Assembly: GCF_002042965.1 (NCBI RefSeq)
Contig: NZ_MZNT01000017.1
Location: forward strand, 1 to 64,000
Source: Paenibacillus sp. 32352
GTDB taxonomy: Bacteria > Bacillota > Bacilli > Paenibacillales > NBRC-103111
Length of the DNA: 64,000 nt
Direction of reading: 5' to 3'
Shown here: piece after piece, positions 41,573-51,467 of the stretch
How the letters are laid out: each line of letters opens with the position of its first letter
Numbering within the stretch: the stretch's first letter is position 1
Notes under the pieces: generated by a model
Databases searched by the model: none
Told to the model about the DNA's origin: nothing
The model's input: the letters and a program-made list of their open reading frames with translations, nothing else
Program-made: the position numbers and the translations under genes

Positions 41573-43456
41573 ATGATATCGGCCTACTCGCAGTATGCCT
41601 GGCTTATCCCGTTGTTCCCGCTGCTAGCGTTCCTTATTTTAACGGCAGTAGGGCGTCAATTAAAAGACGCGGGCGCATATATCAGCATTGTTGCCGTCTT
41701 CGCCTCGTTCGTGGTGTCTCTGCTCATTTTCATTGAACGGCTGGGAGGCACGATTGAGGACTACACATGGAACAAACTGCAGTGGATCAAGTTCGGAACG
41801 TTTTCCCTGAACATGGGGTTTGAGGTTACGAATTTGAATGCCTTGATGCTTGTGATTGTTACCTTGGTCAGTCTATTGGTCAACTTATATTCGAAGGGAT
41901 ATATGGAAGGCGATGAACGCATCAATGTATTTTTTGCCTACATCGCTCTCTTTACCTTCTCCATGCTAGGACTCGTCATTTCCGAGAACTTGCTGGAACT
42001 GTATATATTCTGGGAGCTCGTAGGCGTCTGTTCCTTTCTCCTGGTGGGCTTCTGGTATTTCAAGCCGGAAGCGCGGGCTGCAGCGAAGAAGGCATTCATC
42101 GTTACGAGAATCGGCGATGTGGGCTTACTGATCGCTATTCTGCTCTTGTTCTGGGCCATGCCGAACCATTCGCTGGACTTTACATCCATTCATAATGCAG
42201 TGACGGGCGGCAAAATATCCGGCGGGATGGCAACCTTGATCGCTATCCTGATCTTCGTTGGGGCCATAGGGAAATCGGGTCAATTTCCGCTGCACACCTG
42301 GCTACCGGATGCGATGGAGGGTCCGACGCCGATCAGTGCTCTCATTCATGCGGCTACGATGGTGGCGGCAGGGGTGTATTTGGTGGCTCGCACGTTTGAC
42401 ATTTTCCAAGCATCTCCGGCTGCTCTTACTGTGGTGGCGTGTATCGGAGGCTTTACCGCCATATTTGCAGCTACCATCGGAACGGCGCAAAACGATATCA
42501 AGCGGGTGCTTGCCTATTCCACGGTCAGCCAGCTCGGTTATATGATGATGGCCCTCGGAATAGGAACATCGGTAGCCTATACGGCTGGGATTTTTCACTT
42601 ATTTACGCATGCATTCTTCAAAGCTCTGCTCTTCCTGGGAGCGGGCAGTGTCATTCATTCCGTACATACTCAAGACATCCATGAAATGGGTGGTCTGGGC
42701 AGCAAGATGAAGATAACGGCTTGGACGTTCGGGATCGGAGCGTTGGCTTTGTCAGGAATTCCGCCGTTGTCCGGGTTCTGGTCCAAGGATGCTATCTTAG
42801 CGGAAGCCTACACGCATAATCAGCTCCTGTTTTGGGTGGGATTGATCGCAGCGTTTTTCACCGCATTTTACATGTCGAGATTGTTCTTCCTGGTCTTTAT
42901 GGGCAAACCGCGCCATCAGGAGCATGTGCATGAATCTCCGGCAACCATGACCTTGCCTTTGATTGTTCTGGCTGTGTTGGCGGTCGTGGCCGGCTTTGTC
43001 TTTACCCCATTCAGTCCATGGCTTGGCACTTGGCTCACGGGGCATGCGGAGGAAGAGAGCGCCAATGCTGTGGTGATGATCCTTTCTACCGTTGTGGGAC
43101 TGTTGGGGATCGGGCTGGGCTATCTGGTCTATGTCAAAAAAACGATCTCAAGCGATGCCGTATCGAGCCGCGCTCCATGGCTGTACCGCTTGCTGAACCG
43201 CAAATATTATATCGATGAAATCTATGAACAGGTTATCGTAAGGCCATTGAAGGGTCTTGGTCTGGTGCTTCATCTGTTCGATGAATATGTTGTCGACGGC
43301 ATCGTTAAGCTGGCCAGCTATTCTGTGGTCGGCATCGGACGGATCGGATCCCGTCTGCAAAATGGTCAGGTACAGACCTATGGGCTCGCCACCTTGCTGG
43401 GGCTGCTCATTCTGATCCTTGCCATCGCAGGAAGGAGGTTCATCCATGTCGGATAG
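41573..43456 (+). CDS. nuoL: NADH-quinone oxidoreductase subunit L
   Basis: The distal antiporter-like proton channel, 627 residues. The Mrp-type core (about 125-420) has the acidic residue in FWELVGVCSFLLVGFW and the lysines in GKSGQFPLHTWLPDAMEGPTP. A lateral amphipathic helix region lies near the C-terminus. The ATG follows AGGAGGAGG. It overlaps nuoM by 11 bases. Confidence 0.96.
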   Translation: MISAYSQYAWLIPLFPLLAFLILTAVGRQLKDAGAYISIVAVFASFVVSLLIFIERLGGTIEDYTWNKLQWIKFGTFSLNMGFEVTNLNALMLVIVTLVSLLVNLYSKGYMEGDERINVFFAYIALFTFSMLGLVISENLLELYIFWELVGVCSFLLVGFWYFKPEARAAAKKAFIVTRIGDVGLLIAILLLFWAMPNHSLDFTSIHNAVTGGKISGGMATLIAILIFVGAIGKSGQFPLHTWLPDAMEGPTPISALIHAATMVAAGVYLVARTFDIFQASPAALTVVACIGGFTAIFAATIGTAQNDIKRVLAYSTVSQLGYMMMALGIGTSVAYTAGIFHLFTHAFFKALLFLGAGSVIHSVHTQDIHEMGGLGSKMKITAWTFGIGALALSGIPPLSGFWSKDAILAEAYTHNQLLFWVGLIAAFFTAFYMSRLFFLVFMGKPRHQEHVHESPATMTLPLIVLAVLAVVAGFVFTPFSPWLGTWLTGHAEEESANAVVMILSTVVGLLGIGLGYLVYVKKTISSDAVSSRAPWLYRLLNRKYYIDEIYEQVIVRPLKGLGLVLHLFDEYVVDGIVKLASYSVVGIGRIGSRLQNGQVQTYGLATLLGLLILILAIAGRRFIHVG

Positions 43457-45065
43457 TATGCATATCTTGTCCCTGATAGCTTTTTCCCCGCTGCTCGGGG
43501 TGCTGGTGTTACTATTCATGCCGGCTCATAAAGGGCAGTGGATCAAAACGGTCGCCATTGTGACTACCCTGATTCCGCTTGTATTATCCGCATGGCTCTA
43601 CTCCGCCTTCAATCATCAGCTCGAAGGGATGCAGTTCAAGGAGGAGCTAGGCTGGATTCAAGTGCCTCTCAATCACGAGGCCCAGGGCCTGAATCAAATG
43701 ACGTCCTTCTTCTTCCAGTTTAAATACATCATGGCTGTGGACGGATTATCGCTGCCTCTTGTATTCCTGACAGCTTTGATCGGTACGATGGCGGCACTTG
43801 CTTCCGTCTATATCAAGAAAAGATGGAAATCTTATTTTATCTTCTACCTGCTGCTGGAAACAGGAATGTTCGGTGTGTTTATGGCGCAGGATTTGTTCTT
43901 GTTCTTCGTCTTCTTCGAGGTAACCCTGATCCCGATGTTCTTCCTGATTGGAATATGGGGATATATGGAGCGCGAAAGGGCAGCGAACAAGTTTTTGATC
44001 TACAACGGGATTGGCTCGGCCATCATGCTTATCGCCTTCATCATTCTCATTTGTACCGCAGGGTTCGGACAGGTGTCCAATGACAGCGGCAATTCGATCT
44101 TTTACAGCGGGGACCTCAGCGTCATAACAAGCCATTTGTTCCAAAGCGAAGCTTCCTATGTCAATCAGAGCGATTACCCGTTCTACTTGAGCGATACGAT
44201 GAAATGGGTGCTGTTCATCATGCTCTTGGTTGCATTCGGAATCAAGCTTCCGATCTTTCCATTCCATACGTGGATGCTTAGGGTACATACGGAAGCCCCG
44301 CCTTCCATCGTCATGATCCACTCCGGCATCCTGCTGAAAATGGGGGCCTATGGCTTGATCCGCTTCGGCGTTCTGCTCTTTCCGCAGCAAGCTGTGCAGT
44401 GGGCGACCGTACTTGCTATTCTGGGTGTGATCAATATTTTATACGGGGCTATTCTAGCTTTCGTACAAAAGGATTTCAAGCTGGTTCTGGCTTACTCCAG
44501 CATCAGTCATATGGGGATCGTGCTGCTCGGGATCGCCGCATTCAACACCATCGGACTCGAAGGAGCGGTGTTCCAGCTGGTGTCTCACGGTCTTATCTCA
44601 GCGCTGCTTTTCCTGCTGGTAGGGGCAATTTATGAACGAACCCAGACCACTATGCTGGATCAATTGGGCGGACTCGCCAAAAATGTTCCGTTCATTTCCG
44701 GTATCCTGCTGGTAGCCGGCATGGCTTCACTCGGTCTCCCGGGATTGTCCGGGTTTATCAGCGAATTTCTGGCCTTTGCAGGGTTATTCCAGACGGCCAA
44801 AGTTATCACGGTCATCGGAACCATCGGGGTCATACTCACCGCCGTGTACGTGCTGCGCGGGGTTCTGGCCATTACTTACGGTCCTCCGAGAATTCAGGGA
44901 GACGGCATGAAGGATGCCCGCTTGATGGAAGCCATTCCTATGGTGGCCTTAGTAGCCTTCGTCGTTGTCCTGGGGATCTATCCTGCGGTGCTTAGCGGAC
45001 CTTTGCATCAAACCGTCAGCGGCTTCGATCAATTCATTCAAACTGTAGTGAAGATAGGGGGTTAG
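43446..45065 (+). CDS. nuoM: NADH-quinone oxidoreductase subunit M
   Basis: Antiporter-like proton channel subunit, 539 residues. FFEVTLIPMFFLIGIWG carries the key Glu, and KLPIFPFHTWMLRVHTEAPPS and LAYSSISHMG carry the lysine and loop motifs. The ATG at 43446 follows AAGGAGG by seven bases, inside the end of nuoL. Confidence 0.96.
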   Translation: MSDSMHILSLIAFSPLLGVLVLLFMPAHKGQWIKTVAIVTTLIPLVLSAWLYSAFNHQLEGMQFKEELGWIQVPLNHEAQGLNQMTSFFFQFKYIMAVDGLSLPLVFLTALIGTMAALASVYIKKRWKSYFIFYLLLETGMFGVFMAQDLFLFFVFFEVTLIPMFFLIGIWGYMERERAANKFLIYNGIGSAIMLIAFIILICTAGFGQVSNDSGNSIFYSGDLSVITSHLFQSEASYVNQSDYPFYLSDTMKWVLFIMLLVAFGIKLPIFPFHTWMLRVHTEAPPSIVMIHSGILLKMGAYGLIRFGVLLFPQQAVQWATVLAILGVINILYGAILAFVQKDFKLVLAYSSISHMGIVLLGIAAFNTIGLEGAVFQLVSHGLISALLFLLVGAIYERTQTTMLDQLGGLAKNVPFISGILLVAGMASLGLPGLSGFISEFLAFAGLFQTAKVITVIGTIGVILTAVYVLRGVLAITYGPPRIQGDGMKDARLMEAIPMVALVAFVVVLGIYPAVLSGPLHQTVSGFDQFIQTVVKIGG

Positions 45066-45069
45066 GCCG

Positions 45070-46584
45070 GTGGAACAACTACGTCTCCAATGGAGCGATC
45101 TCGGATACTTGGCACCGGAGCTGACTCTGGTTATTGCGGCAGTGGTATTATCGCTGCTCGATCTTCTGCTGCCGAAACAAACGAATCGTAAAGCCCTCGG
45201 TTGGCTGTCGCTGCTTAGCATCATCATCGCAGGCTTGTTCGTTGTCGGTGACCTGAACCCGACAGAGCCGAAACAGCTGTTGAATTACAGCTATCGCATT
45301 GATGACTTCGCCAGCATTATCAAGCTGATCTTGTTAACCGGTGCGGGTCTGGTGACCTTCATGAGCATAGGCTCCTTAAAGGAAGAGGAAGTTCCGCATA
45401 TCGGGGAGTTTTACTATCTGCTCTTACCTGCAACCCTGGGCGGAATGATTATGTCGTCTTCGGGTGACTTAATTACTCTGTATGTAGGTCTGGAGCTGCT
45501 TAGCATCACCTCCTACATTCTGGTAGCCATGCGCAAAAAAGATCTGCGCTCCAATGAAGGAGCCTTCAAGTATGTTGTGCTGGGGGGGATTTCCTCCGCC
45601 ATTATCTTGTACGGAATGTCCTTCTTATACGGGATGTCAGGCTCGACCAGCATTCCGGAGATCAACGCAGCGTTAGGACAAAACGCCGAATCGATGCTGC
45701 CGTTCCTGTATGTGTCCTTCTTTATGCTGTTGGCCGGCTTCGGTTTCAAGGTTGCGGCGGCTCCATTCCATATGTGGGCTCCAGATGTGTATCAAGGAGC
45801 TCAGACGCCAGTCACCGCTTTCTTGGCTGTAGTGTCCAAGGCAGCCGCGTTTGCTGTCTTGTTCCGCGTGTTGTACGGCGTGTATGCCATCGGAGCCTTA
45901 ATGGAGCTTCCGTTCCATGGCGACGTTTTAGTATCTCTAATGGTCGTATCCGCGGCCGCTATGATTCTCGGGAACTTTATCGCGCTGCGGCAGAGCAATC
46001 TAAAACGGCTATTGGCCTACTCCGGTATTGCGAATTCAGGATATTTGCTTATTCCGATCGCAACGCATTTTTCCATGGTCCATTATTCGAACTTTTCGGA
46101 ATTTGCGTTTTACTTGATCGCTTACCTGTTTATGAATATCGGTATTTTCGCTGTCGTGATGATCATGGAGCGATCTACCGGCGATGAAACCGTAAGCGGA
46201 CTGGCCGGCTTGTATTACCGGGCTCCAGGTACAGCTGTGGCGACCGTGCTGTTGGTTCTTTCGCTTGCGGGCCTGCCGATTTCGGGCGGCTTCTTCGGAA
46301 AAGTGTTCATTATGATGGGAGCGATGCAAACCCAGCATTACTGGTTAGCTGCAGTGATGATTGTGACAAGCGTGATCTCCTTCTACTATTACTTCGGACT
46401 GATCCGCCAAATGTTCATGCGAACCGATTTTGAATCGAGGAGCGTCACGGTACCGTGGCCGCTCGGCATTACCTTATGGCTATGCGCCGGAATTAGTGTA
46501 CTCCTCGGTATTGTGCCGCAGTGGGTGCTGGGATGGATCGATCGGATTTTCTCGCTTACACAGGATTTGTTTTTTTTCAGCTAG
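45070..46584 (+). CDS. nuoN: NADH-quinone oxidoreductase subunit N
   Basis: Third antiporter-like channel subunit, 504 residues. GLELLSITSYILVA holds the membrane Glu, and KVAAAPFHMWAPDVYQGAQTP and LLAYSGIANSGY are the expected motifs. The start is GTG at 45070, five bases after the nuoM stop. It ends the 11-gene operon, with a terminator directly after. Confidence 0.96.
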   Translation: MEQLRLQWSDLGYLAPELTLVIAAVVLSLLDLLLPKQTNRKALGWLSLLSIIIAGLFVVGDLNPTEPKQLLNYSYRIDDFASIIKLILLTGAGLVTFMSIGSLKEEEVPHIGEFYYLLLPATLGGMIMSSSGDLITLYVGLELLSITSYILVAMRKKDLRSNEGAFKYVVLGGISSAIILYGMSFLYGMSGSTSIPEINAALGQNAESMLPFLYVSFFMLLAGFGFKVAAAPFHMWAPDVYQGAQTPVTAFLAVVSKAAAFAVLFRVLYGVYAIGALMELPFHGDVLVSLMVVSAAAMILGNFIALRQSNLKRLLAYSGIANSGYLLIPIATHFSMVHYSNFSEFAFYLIAYLFMNIGIFAVVMIMERSTGDETVSGLAGLYYRAPGTAVATVLLVLSLAGLPISGGFFGKVFIMMGAMQTQHYWLAAVMIVTSVISFYYYFGLIRQMFMRTDFESRSVTVPWPLGITLWLCAGISVLLGIVPQWVLGWIDRIFSLTQDLFFFS

Positions 46585-46599
46585 CAGGTTAGATGTCAT

Positions 46600-46642
46600 A
46601 GCCCGATTGACGCTTAAGATGGTGCGTCAGCCGGGCTTTTTT
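46600..46642 (+). terminator. Rho-independent terminator of the nuo operon
   Basis: AGCCCGATTGACGC pairs with GCGTCAGCCGGGCT, followed by a T tract. Confidence 0.9.
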
Positions 46643-46841
46643 AAGGTTAAACCCTATTATAAGGCATGCCCAACGCTGCATTTTGACCCTTTCTCTTACC
46701 AAAAACCGTTTCCCCTATAGATGTTCATAAAACCTCCATCATTTGCTAAGCGGTTTTCCGAAACTACGGCAGGAAACCGAATACTTTTATCGAAATAGTA
46801 AAGCTACTCCAATAAGCAAAAGAAAAGAAGGAACCATGAAC

Positions 46842-49376
46842 ATGCAACGTAAACTAGTGACTCGCCAACTCGTTCATTGGATCATGGGGATCGTGATGCT
46901 GCTGGTATGCGCCGGACAGGCTTTCGGTAAAGAGCCGCTGGTTACCATCGCAGCCTCAGCGAATGACCCCTTAACAGAAAAACAATCCTACTTGCAGCAG
47001 ATCCATATTAACGAAGCCTGGGATAGCGCCAAGGGCAACCCGAATCTAACGATTGCCATTGTCGATACCGGTGTTGATTTGAACCATCCGGATTTGAAAA
47101 AGAATCTGGTGCCTGGAGTCAACCTGATGAATCCCAAGCTGCCGCCTCAAGACGATAATGGTCATGGGACGAATGTTGCCGGGATCGTTGCAGCAACAAC
47201 CAATAATGATAAAGGGGTCTCCGGCATATTATGGGATGCCAAGGTGATGCCTATTAAAGCGTTGGAGTCGGACGGCTCCGGGGGGGAAGCCAAGCTTGGG
47301 GAAGGCATCCGTTATGCGGTTGATCATGGGGCCAAAATTGTTGTTCTGTCTCTTGGTTTAAATAAATATTCAACGTATCTGAGCGATATTGTACGCTATG
47401 CGGAGGAGAAGGATGTCCTTCTTGTCGCGGCGACAGGAAATGAGGGAAATCGTGTTAAATATCCAGCCGCATACCCAACGGTATTGGCGGTCGGAGGTGT
47501 AACCGCAGATGGCGCGGCGCATGAGCTGTCCAATACGGGGCCGGAGATTGACCTTGTTGCGCCTTGGGATGTATTTACGACCGCGTTGGGCGGTTCTTAC
47601 GAGTATAAGGACGGGACCTCCATGGCGGCTCCGCAAGTCGCTGCGGTTGCAGCTTTGGTATGGAGCAAATACCCGAATATGAAGCCATATGAAATCCGTC
47701 AGCTGCTACGCCAAACGGCAGACGATTCGATGTCTCCCGGCTGGGATCAGCAGACAGGGTACGGATTGCTAAGAGCCGACCGGGCATTGACGGAGATGCC
47801 ACTGCTCGATATCTATGAGCCGAACAACCGGAAGGACCAGGCCAAGGCGCTGTCCATCAGTAAGATGATCTCGGCATCCTTCACCGGCGGATCGGATCAG
47901 GACTGGTTTTACCTGGATGCTCCTTATGATGGGACCGTCAATCTGACCTTTGACCTTCAAGAAGGGCAGTCGGTTGCCGTTCAGCACACGGATGCCAAAG
48001 GGACTTTTACGAGTGTGACGGCGGCTCCGGGACAGCCTGTTGCCTTGAACGTCAGCAAAGGTCGCAGCTATTTACAGTTTCGCTTGGCTGACAGGAACCA
48101 GAAGGCTGAAATTCCTTATAAGCTGACGACGTCGTTTGACATCTACCGTGATGTTTTCGAAGATAATGACCGGCAGTACAAGGCCTATGTGCTTCCCTCA
48201 CGGAGCCAAACGATCAAAGGGACCTTCCATCAGATGAACGATCAGGATTGGTTTGAGTTCCCCGTGGAACAATCCGGCATGCTCACTTTCCATCTCAGTA
48301 CGGATACGGCAAGGATTGATCCGGTTCTGTTCGTGCAGAAGCAGGGGGAAAAGGGCACTACCGTTGATGAGGGAGGAGACGGGGTTACAGAGGTGCTGGT
48401 AGTGCCGGAGGTGTTTCCGGGCAAATATTATATTCGCGTCAGCAATGTCAAAGAGTATGCATTTCCGGTCACCGGGGAATATACGTTACAAATAGAGTAT
48501 GATGCGAAACAGATCGATCCTAATGAACCTAACAATCGTTCGTATCAGGCGACGACTATATCTCTGGATACGGAGTATACCGGGCTAATCGACAAAGTGG
48601 ACGATATTGACTGGTTCCAGTTCCAGCTGAATGAAGAAAGCTATGTTCATTTGAGCTTGACGGGGATTCCCCGCAGCGTGAATATGTATGCCTTCCTATA
48701 CGATCGAAGCATGAAGCCTATGGCCAGCACCAATTCATCGAGAGAGATTGAGATGAAGGAACGGCTTCCGGCAGGGACCTACTACCTGAAGCTTACGGCG
48801 AGCGCTCCGTTCGACCGCGACGTGTACCAGCTGATGGTCAGAGCCAAGCCATTGATCGGCGGGTATGCCGATATTCAGGGGCATTGGGCGATGGACAGCA
48901 TTTTGGAGATGGGCAGCAAGCAGATCGTAAACGGGTACGACGACTATACGTTCCGGCCGGATTCTCCGATTACTAGAGCGGAGGCGACTACGATCATCAG
49001 CCGGGCCTTCAAGCTGTCCAAGCAGAAGAGCATCAGCTATACGGATGTGAGTATGAATCACTGGGCCTATGCGGACATAGCCAAGGCGGCGCAGAGCGGA
49101 ATTATTGACGGATACCCGGACAATTCTTTTGCTCCAGATCAGCCGGTAAGCCGCATGGAAATGACTGCAATGATTGCAAGAAGCATGAATATTTCGGGCA
49201 AAAAACGCGGTGCTGTTCCGTTCACGGATGTAGACGATGATTATTGGGGCGTAGGCATTCTGAAGCAGATGAAAGCGGAAGGCTGGATTAACGGCTACGA
49301 GGACGGAAGCTACAAGCCGGATCAGCAAGCATCGCGGGCTGAATTCGTGACAATGCTGGCCAAAATTATGCCTTAA
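46842..49376 (+). CDS. Secreted subtilisin-like serine protease with PPC and SLH domains
   Basis: An 844-residue exported protease. After a signal peptide, the S8 catalytic triad is Asp75 (IVDTGVDLNHPDL), His108 (NGHGTNVAG) and Ser260 (GTSMAAPQVAA). Three pre-peptidase C-terminal type modules follow, each with an EPNNR- or EDNDR-like start and a DWF core (SDQDWFYL, NDQDWFEF, DDIDWFQF). Three SLH repeats fill the last 165 residues or so (YADIQGHWA, YTDVSMNHWA, FTDVDDDYWG), giving anchorage to pyruvylated wall polymer. ATG at 46842 lies nine bases after AAGGA; ATG at 46836 is an alternative. csaB, needed for that polymer, is at the end of the window. No clear inhibitor-type propeptide is visible beyond a short stretch before the catalytic domain. 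Confidence 0.92.
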   Translation: MQRKLVTRQLVHWIMGIVMLLVCAGQAFGKEPLVTIAASANDPLTEKQSYLQQIHINEAWDSAKGNPNLTIAIVDTGVDLNHPDLKKNLVPGVNLMNPKLPPQDDNGHGTNVAGIVAATTNNDKGVSGILWDAKVMPIKALESDGSGGEAKLGEGIRYAVDHGAKIVVLSLGLNKYSTYLSDIVRYAEEKDVLLVAATGNEGNRVKYPAAYPTVLAVGGVTADGAAHELSNTGPEIDLVAPWDVFTTALGGSYEYKDGTSMAAPQVAAVAALVWSKYPNMKPYEIRQLLRQTADDSMSPGWDQQTGYGLLRADRALTEMPLLDIYEPNNRKDQAKALSISKMISASFTGGSDQDWFYLDAPYDGTVNLTFDLQEGQSVAVQHTDAKGTFTSVTAAPGQPVALNVSKGRSYLQFRLADRNQKAEIPYKLTTSFDIYRDVFEDNDRQYKAYVLPSRSQTIKGTFHQMNDQDWFEFPVEQSGMLTFHLSTDTARIDPVLFVQKQGEKGTTVDEGGDGVTEVLVVPEVFPGKYYIRVSNVKEYAFPVTGEYTLQIEYDAKQIDPNEPNNRSYQATTISLDTEYTGLIDKVDDIDWFQFQLNEESYVHLSLTGIPRSVNMYAFLYDRSMKPMASTNSSREIEMKERLPAGTYYLKLTASAPFDRDVYQLMVRAKPLIGGYADIQGHWAMDSILEMGSKQIVNGYDDYTFRPDSPITRAEATTIISRAFKLSKQKSISYTDVSMNHWAYADIAKAAQSGIIDGYPDNSFAPDQPVSRMEMTAMIARSMNISGKKRGAVPFTDVDDDYWGVGILKQMKAEGWINGYEDGSYKPDQQASRAEFVTMLAKIMP

Positions 49377-49396
49377 GATGAAAAGTGGGGTCAAAT

Positions 49397-49648
49397 ATGG
49401 ATTATGTACAGCAAATGAACACCTCCATGGGAATGAACGGTATAATCAATATTTTCATTACTTTGATTTGTATCGCTTGTTCCTGGTGGGCGCTCCAAGA
49501 GCTGAACCTGGACAAAATGATGAAAAGGCCGAAAAGCATGCAGAGCAAGATGCTTCAGATTTTTTTATCCGTCGGTTTAGGCTACCAATTGGCGCGGTTT
49601 TTCATTGACTATTTTAACTGGTCAACTTGGCTGTCGGGGATGTTTTAA
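49397..49648 (+). CDS. ywzB: DUF1146 family membrane protein YwzB
   Basis: An 83-residue protein with two membrane helices (IINIFITLICIACSWWAL and about LQIFLSVGLGYQLARFFIDYF). WWALQELNLDKM between them is characteristic of the DUF1146/YwzB family. Function is unknown. The ATG at 49397 follows GTGGGG. In B. subtilis ywzB also lies between the atp genes and murAA. Confidence 0.85.
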   Translation: MDYVQQMNTSMGMNGIINIFITLICIACSWWALQELNLDKMMKRPKSMQSKMLQIFLSVGLGYQLARFFIDYFNWSTWLSGMF

Positions 49649-49668
49649 CCGGCAGCCCGGTTTGTTCC
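49647..49668 (+). terminator. Weak hairpin terminator at the end of ywzB
   Basis: AACCGG/CCGGTT forms a 6-bp stem with a CAGC loop, overlapping the stop codon; only a short TTGTT follows. Confidence 0.35.
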
Positions 49669-49975
49669 ATAACATCGTTAAGAAGCACTGTACCGAGGAA
49701 AGCGTTAGGGATAACGAGGCGTGCCTCGTATGGATGTCGGGCTTTATCGAATGATTAGACATTTTTGTGAAAAAGATGGCTAAAACAGGCAGGAAGATGC
49801 GGTTTGCGAATAACTAAGGTGAATCTTGTCAACAATGGATAGTACAACCGTTGTAAATCCCTTGTTTGCTCCGAATAGTATCTTGATTGGTTTTTCAAAA
49901 TGAAAATTTACATGCTGAAGGTTCAATGCTAAACTAGTACAGTGTGCAATGAAAACAGCGCGGAGGGGGACCATG
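49663..49975 (+). other. Non-coding interval before murA
   Basis: About 310 bases with no supported gene. It contains the perfect short hairpin ACGAGGC-GT-GCCTCGT near 49710-49730 and the murA promoter near its end. Confidence 0.5.
49907..49935 (+). promoter_or_regulatory. Promoter of murA
   Basis: TTTACA (49907-49912), a 17-base spacer and TAAACT (49930-49935) lie about 40 bases before the start codon. Confidence 0.55.
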
Positions 49976-51295
49976 ATGAGCAAAATTATCGTCCGCGGCG
50001 GCCAGAGATTGTCAGGCAAAGTTAGAATACACGGTGCAAAAAACGCCGTTTTGCCGATTATCGCAGCCTCTATTTTGGGTACAGAAGGAGACAGCGTAAT
50101 CCACGACGCACCTCCCCTGGACGACGTCATCGTTATTAATAAGGTTTTGGAAAGTCTCGGGGTACAAATCGAATATAAAGATGAAACGATACGGGTCAAT
50201 GCCCGGAACATTGTAACGTGCGAGGCTTCCTACGAGCTGGTCCGCAAAATGAGGGCTTCTTTTCTTGTTATGGGACCTTTATTGGCCCGTATGGGTCAGG
50301 CAAGAATATCATTGCCGGGCGGCTGCGCGATCGGCACGCGTCCTATTGATCAGCACTTAAAGGGTTTTGAGGCGATGGGAGCGGAGATCGAGCTGGGTCA
50401 GGGCTACATCGAGGCGAGAGTAACGGGCCGGTTGAAGGGTGCGAAGGTGTACCTGGACGTGGCTAGCGTTGGGGCTACCGAAAATATTATGATGGCCGCC
50501 ACGTTGGCTGAAGGGACGACCACGATCGAGAATGCGGCTAAGGAGCCGGAGATTGTGGACTTGGCAAACTATTTGAATGCCATGGGAGCCAAAATTCGCG
50601 GTGCCGGAACAGGGCTCATTCGTATCGACGGTGTCGAGAAGCTGAGCGGTGCAGTACATACGGTCATACCGGACCGGATCGAAGCGGGTACATACATGAT
50701 TGCTGCAGCAATTACAGGAAGCGACTTGTACATTGAAGGCGCCATTGGCGATCACTTAAGGCCGGTTATTTCCAAGATGCAGGAGATGGGTGTAACCATC
50801 GAGGAAGACGAGAACGGTCTTCGTGTATATACCGATAGAGCTCTTCGCTGCGTTGATGTGAAGACGCTGCCTTATCCCGGATTTCCTACCGATATGCAAT
50901 CGCAAATGATGGCGCTCTTGTTAACGGCTGAAGGGACCGGTATCGTTACGGAAACCGTATTCGAGAACCGCTTTATGCATGTAGAACAGCTGGTTAATAT
51001 GAATGCGTCCATTAAGGTTGACGGGCGTTCGGCTGTCATTAGCGGCGGCGCCAGACTGCGTGGAGCCAAAGTATGCGCTACCGACCTTCGCGCCGGAGCG
51101 GCACTTATCCTGGCTGCGCTTGCTGCGGATGGAGAAACGGAGATTACCGGCATCCACCATATTGACCGGGGCTACGTTGATATTGCCAATAAGCTGCGTA
51201 TGCTGGGTGCAGACATTCAGCGGGTATCGCTGGAAGTCGTTGAGCCGGAGGAAGAATCCATTTCGATCTTCGCTGTAAGCCCTAGCTTGGCATAA
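49976..51295 (+). CDS. murA: UDP-N-acetylglucosamine 1-carboxyvinyltransferase
   Basis: First committed step of peptidoglycan synthesis: transfers enolpyruvate from PEP to UDP-GlcNAc. 439 residues. The catalytic Cys117 is in LPGGCAIGTRPID, so the enzyme should be fosfomycin sensitive. The N-terminal KNAVLPIIAAS and the C-terminal DLRAGAALILAAL motifs are present. ATG at 49976 (six bases after GGAGGGGG) is chosen over the ATG three bases earlier. Position before spoIID matches B. subtilis murAA. Confidence 0.97.
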   Translation: MSKIIVRGGQRLSGKVRIHGAKNAVLPIIAASILGTEGDSVIHDAPPLDDVIVINKVLESLGVQIEYKDETIRVNARNIVTCEASYELVRKMRASFLVMGPLLARMGQARISLPGGCAIGTRPIDQHLKGFEAMGAEIELGQGYIEARVTGRLKGAKVYLDVASVGATENIMMAATLAEGTTTIENAAKEPEIVDLANYLNAMGAKIRGAGTGLIRIDGVEKLSGAVHTVIPDRIEAGTYMIAAAITGSDLYIEGAIGDHLRPVISKMQEMGVTIEEDENGLRVYTDRALRCVDVKTLPYPGFPTDMQSQMMALLLTAEGTGIVTETVFENRFMHVEQLVNMNASIKVDGRSAVISGGARLRGAKVCATDLRAGAALILAALAADGETEITGIHHIDRGYVDIANKLRMLGADIQRVSLEVVEPEEESISIFAVSPSLA

Positions 51296-51315
51296 TTGAA
51301 TAGAAGGTGTACGGC

Positions 51316-51356
51316 AGGAGGAGAATCTCTCATACGAGGGAGAGCTCCTCTTTTTT
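51316..51356 (+). terminator. Rho-independent terminator after murA
   Basis: AGGAG...CTCCT with an inner helix (CTCT/AGAG region) is followed by six T residues. Confidence 0.8.
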
Positions 51357-51467
51357 GTTTTCTATTTCCGTGTTCTATTCTATTTTTTGGGCTCATAAGA
51401 TGGAGTTACCTGGCATCACAACAATAAGCTGTCTAAGAGCCGACAGAAGATGGAGGAAGTAGAAACG

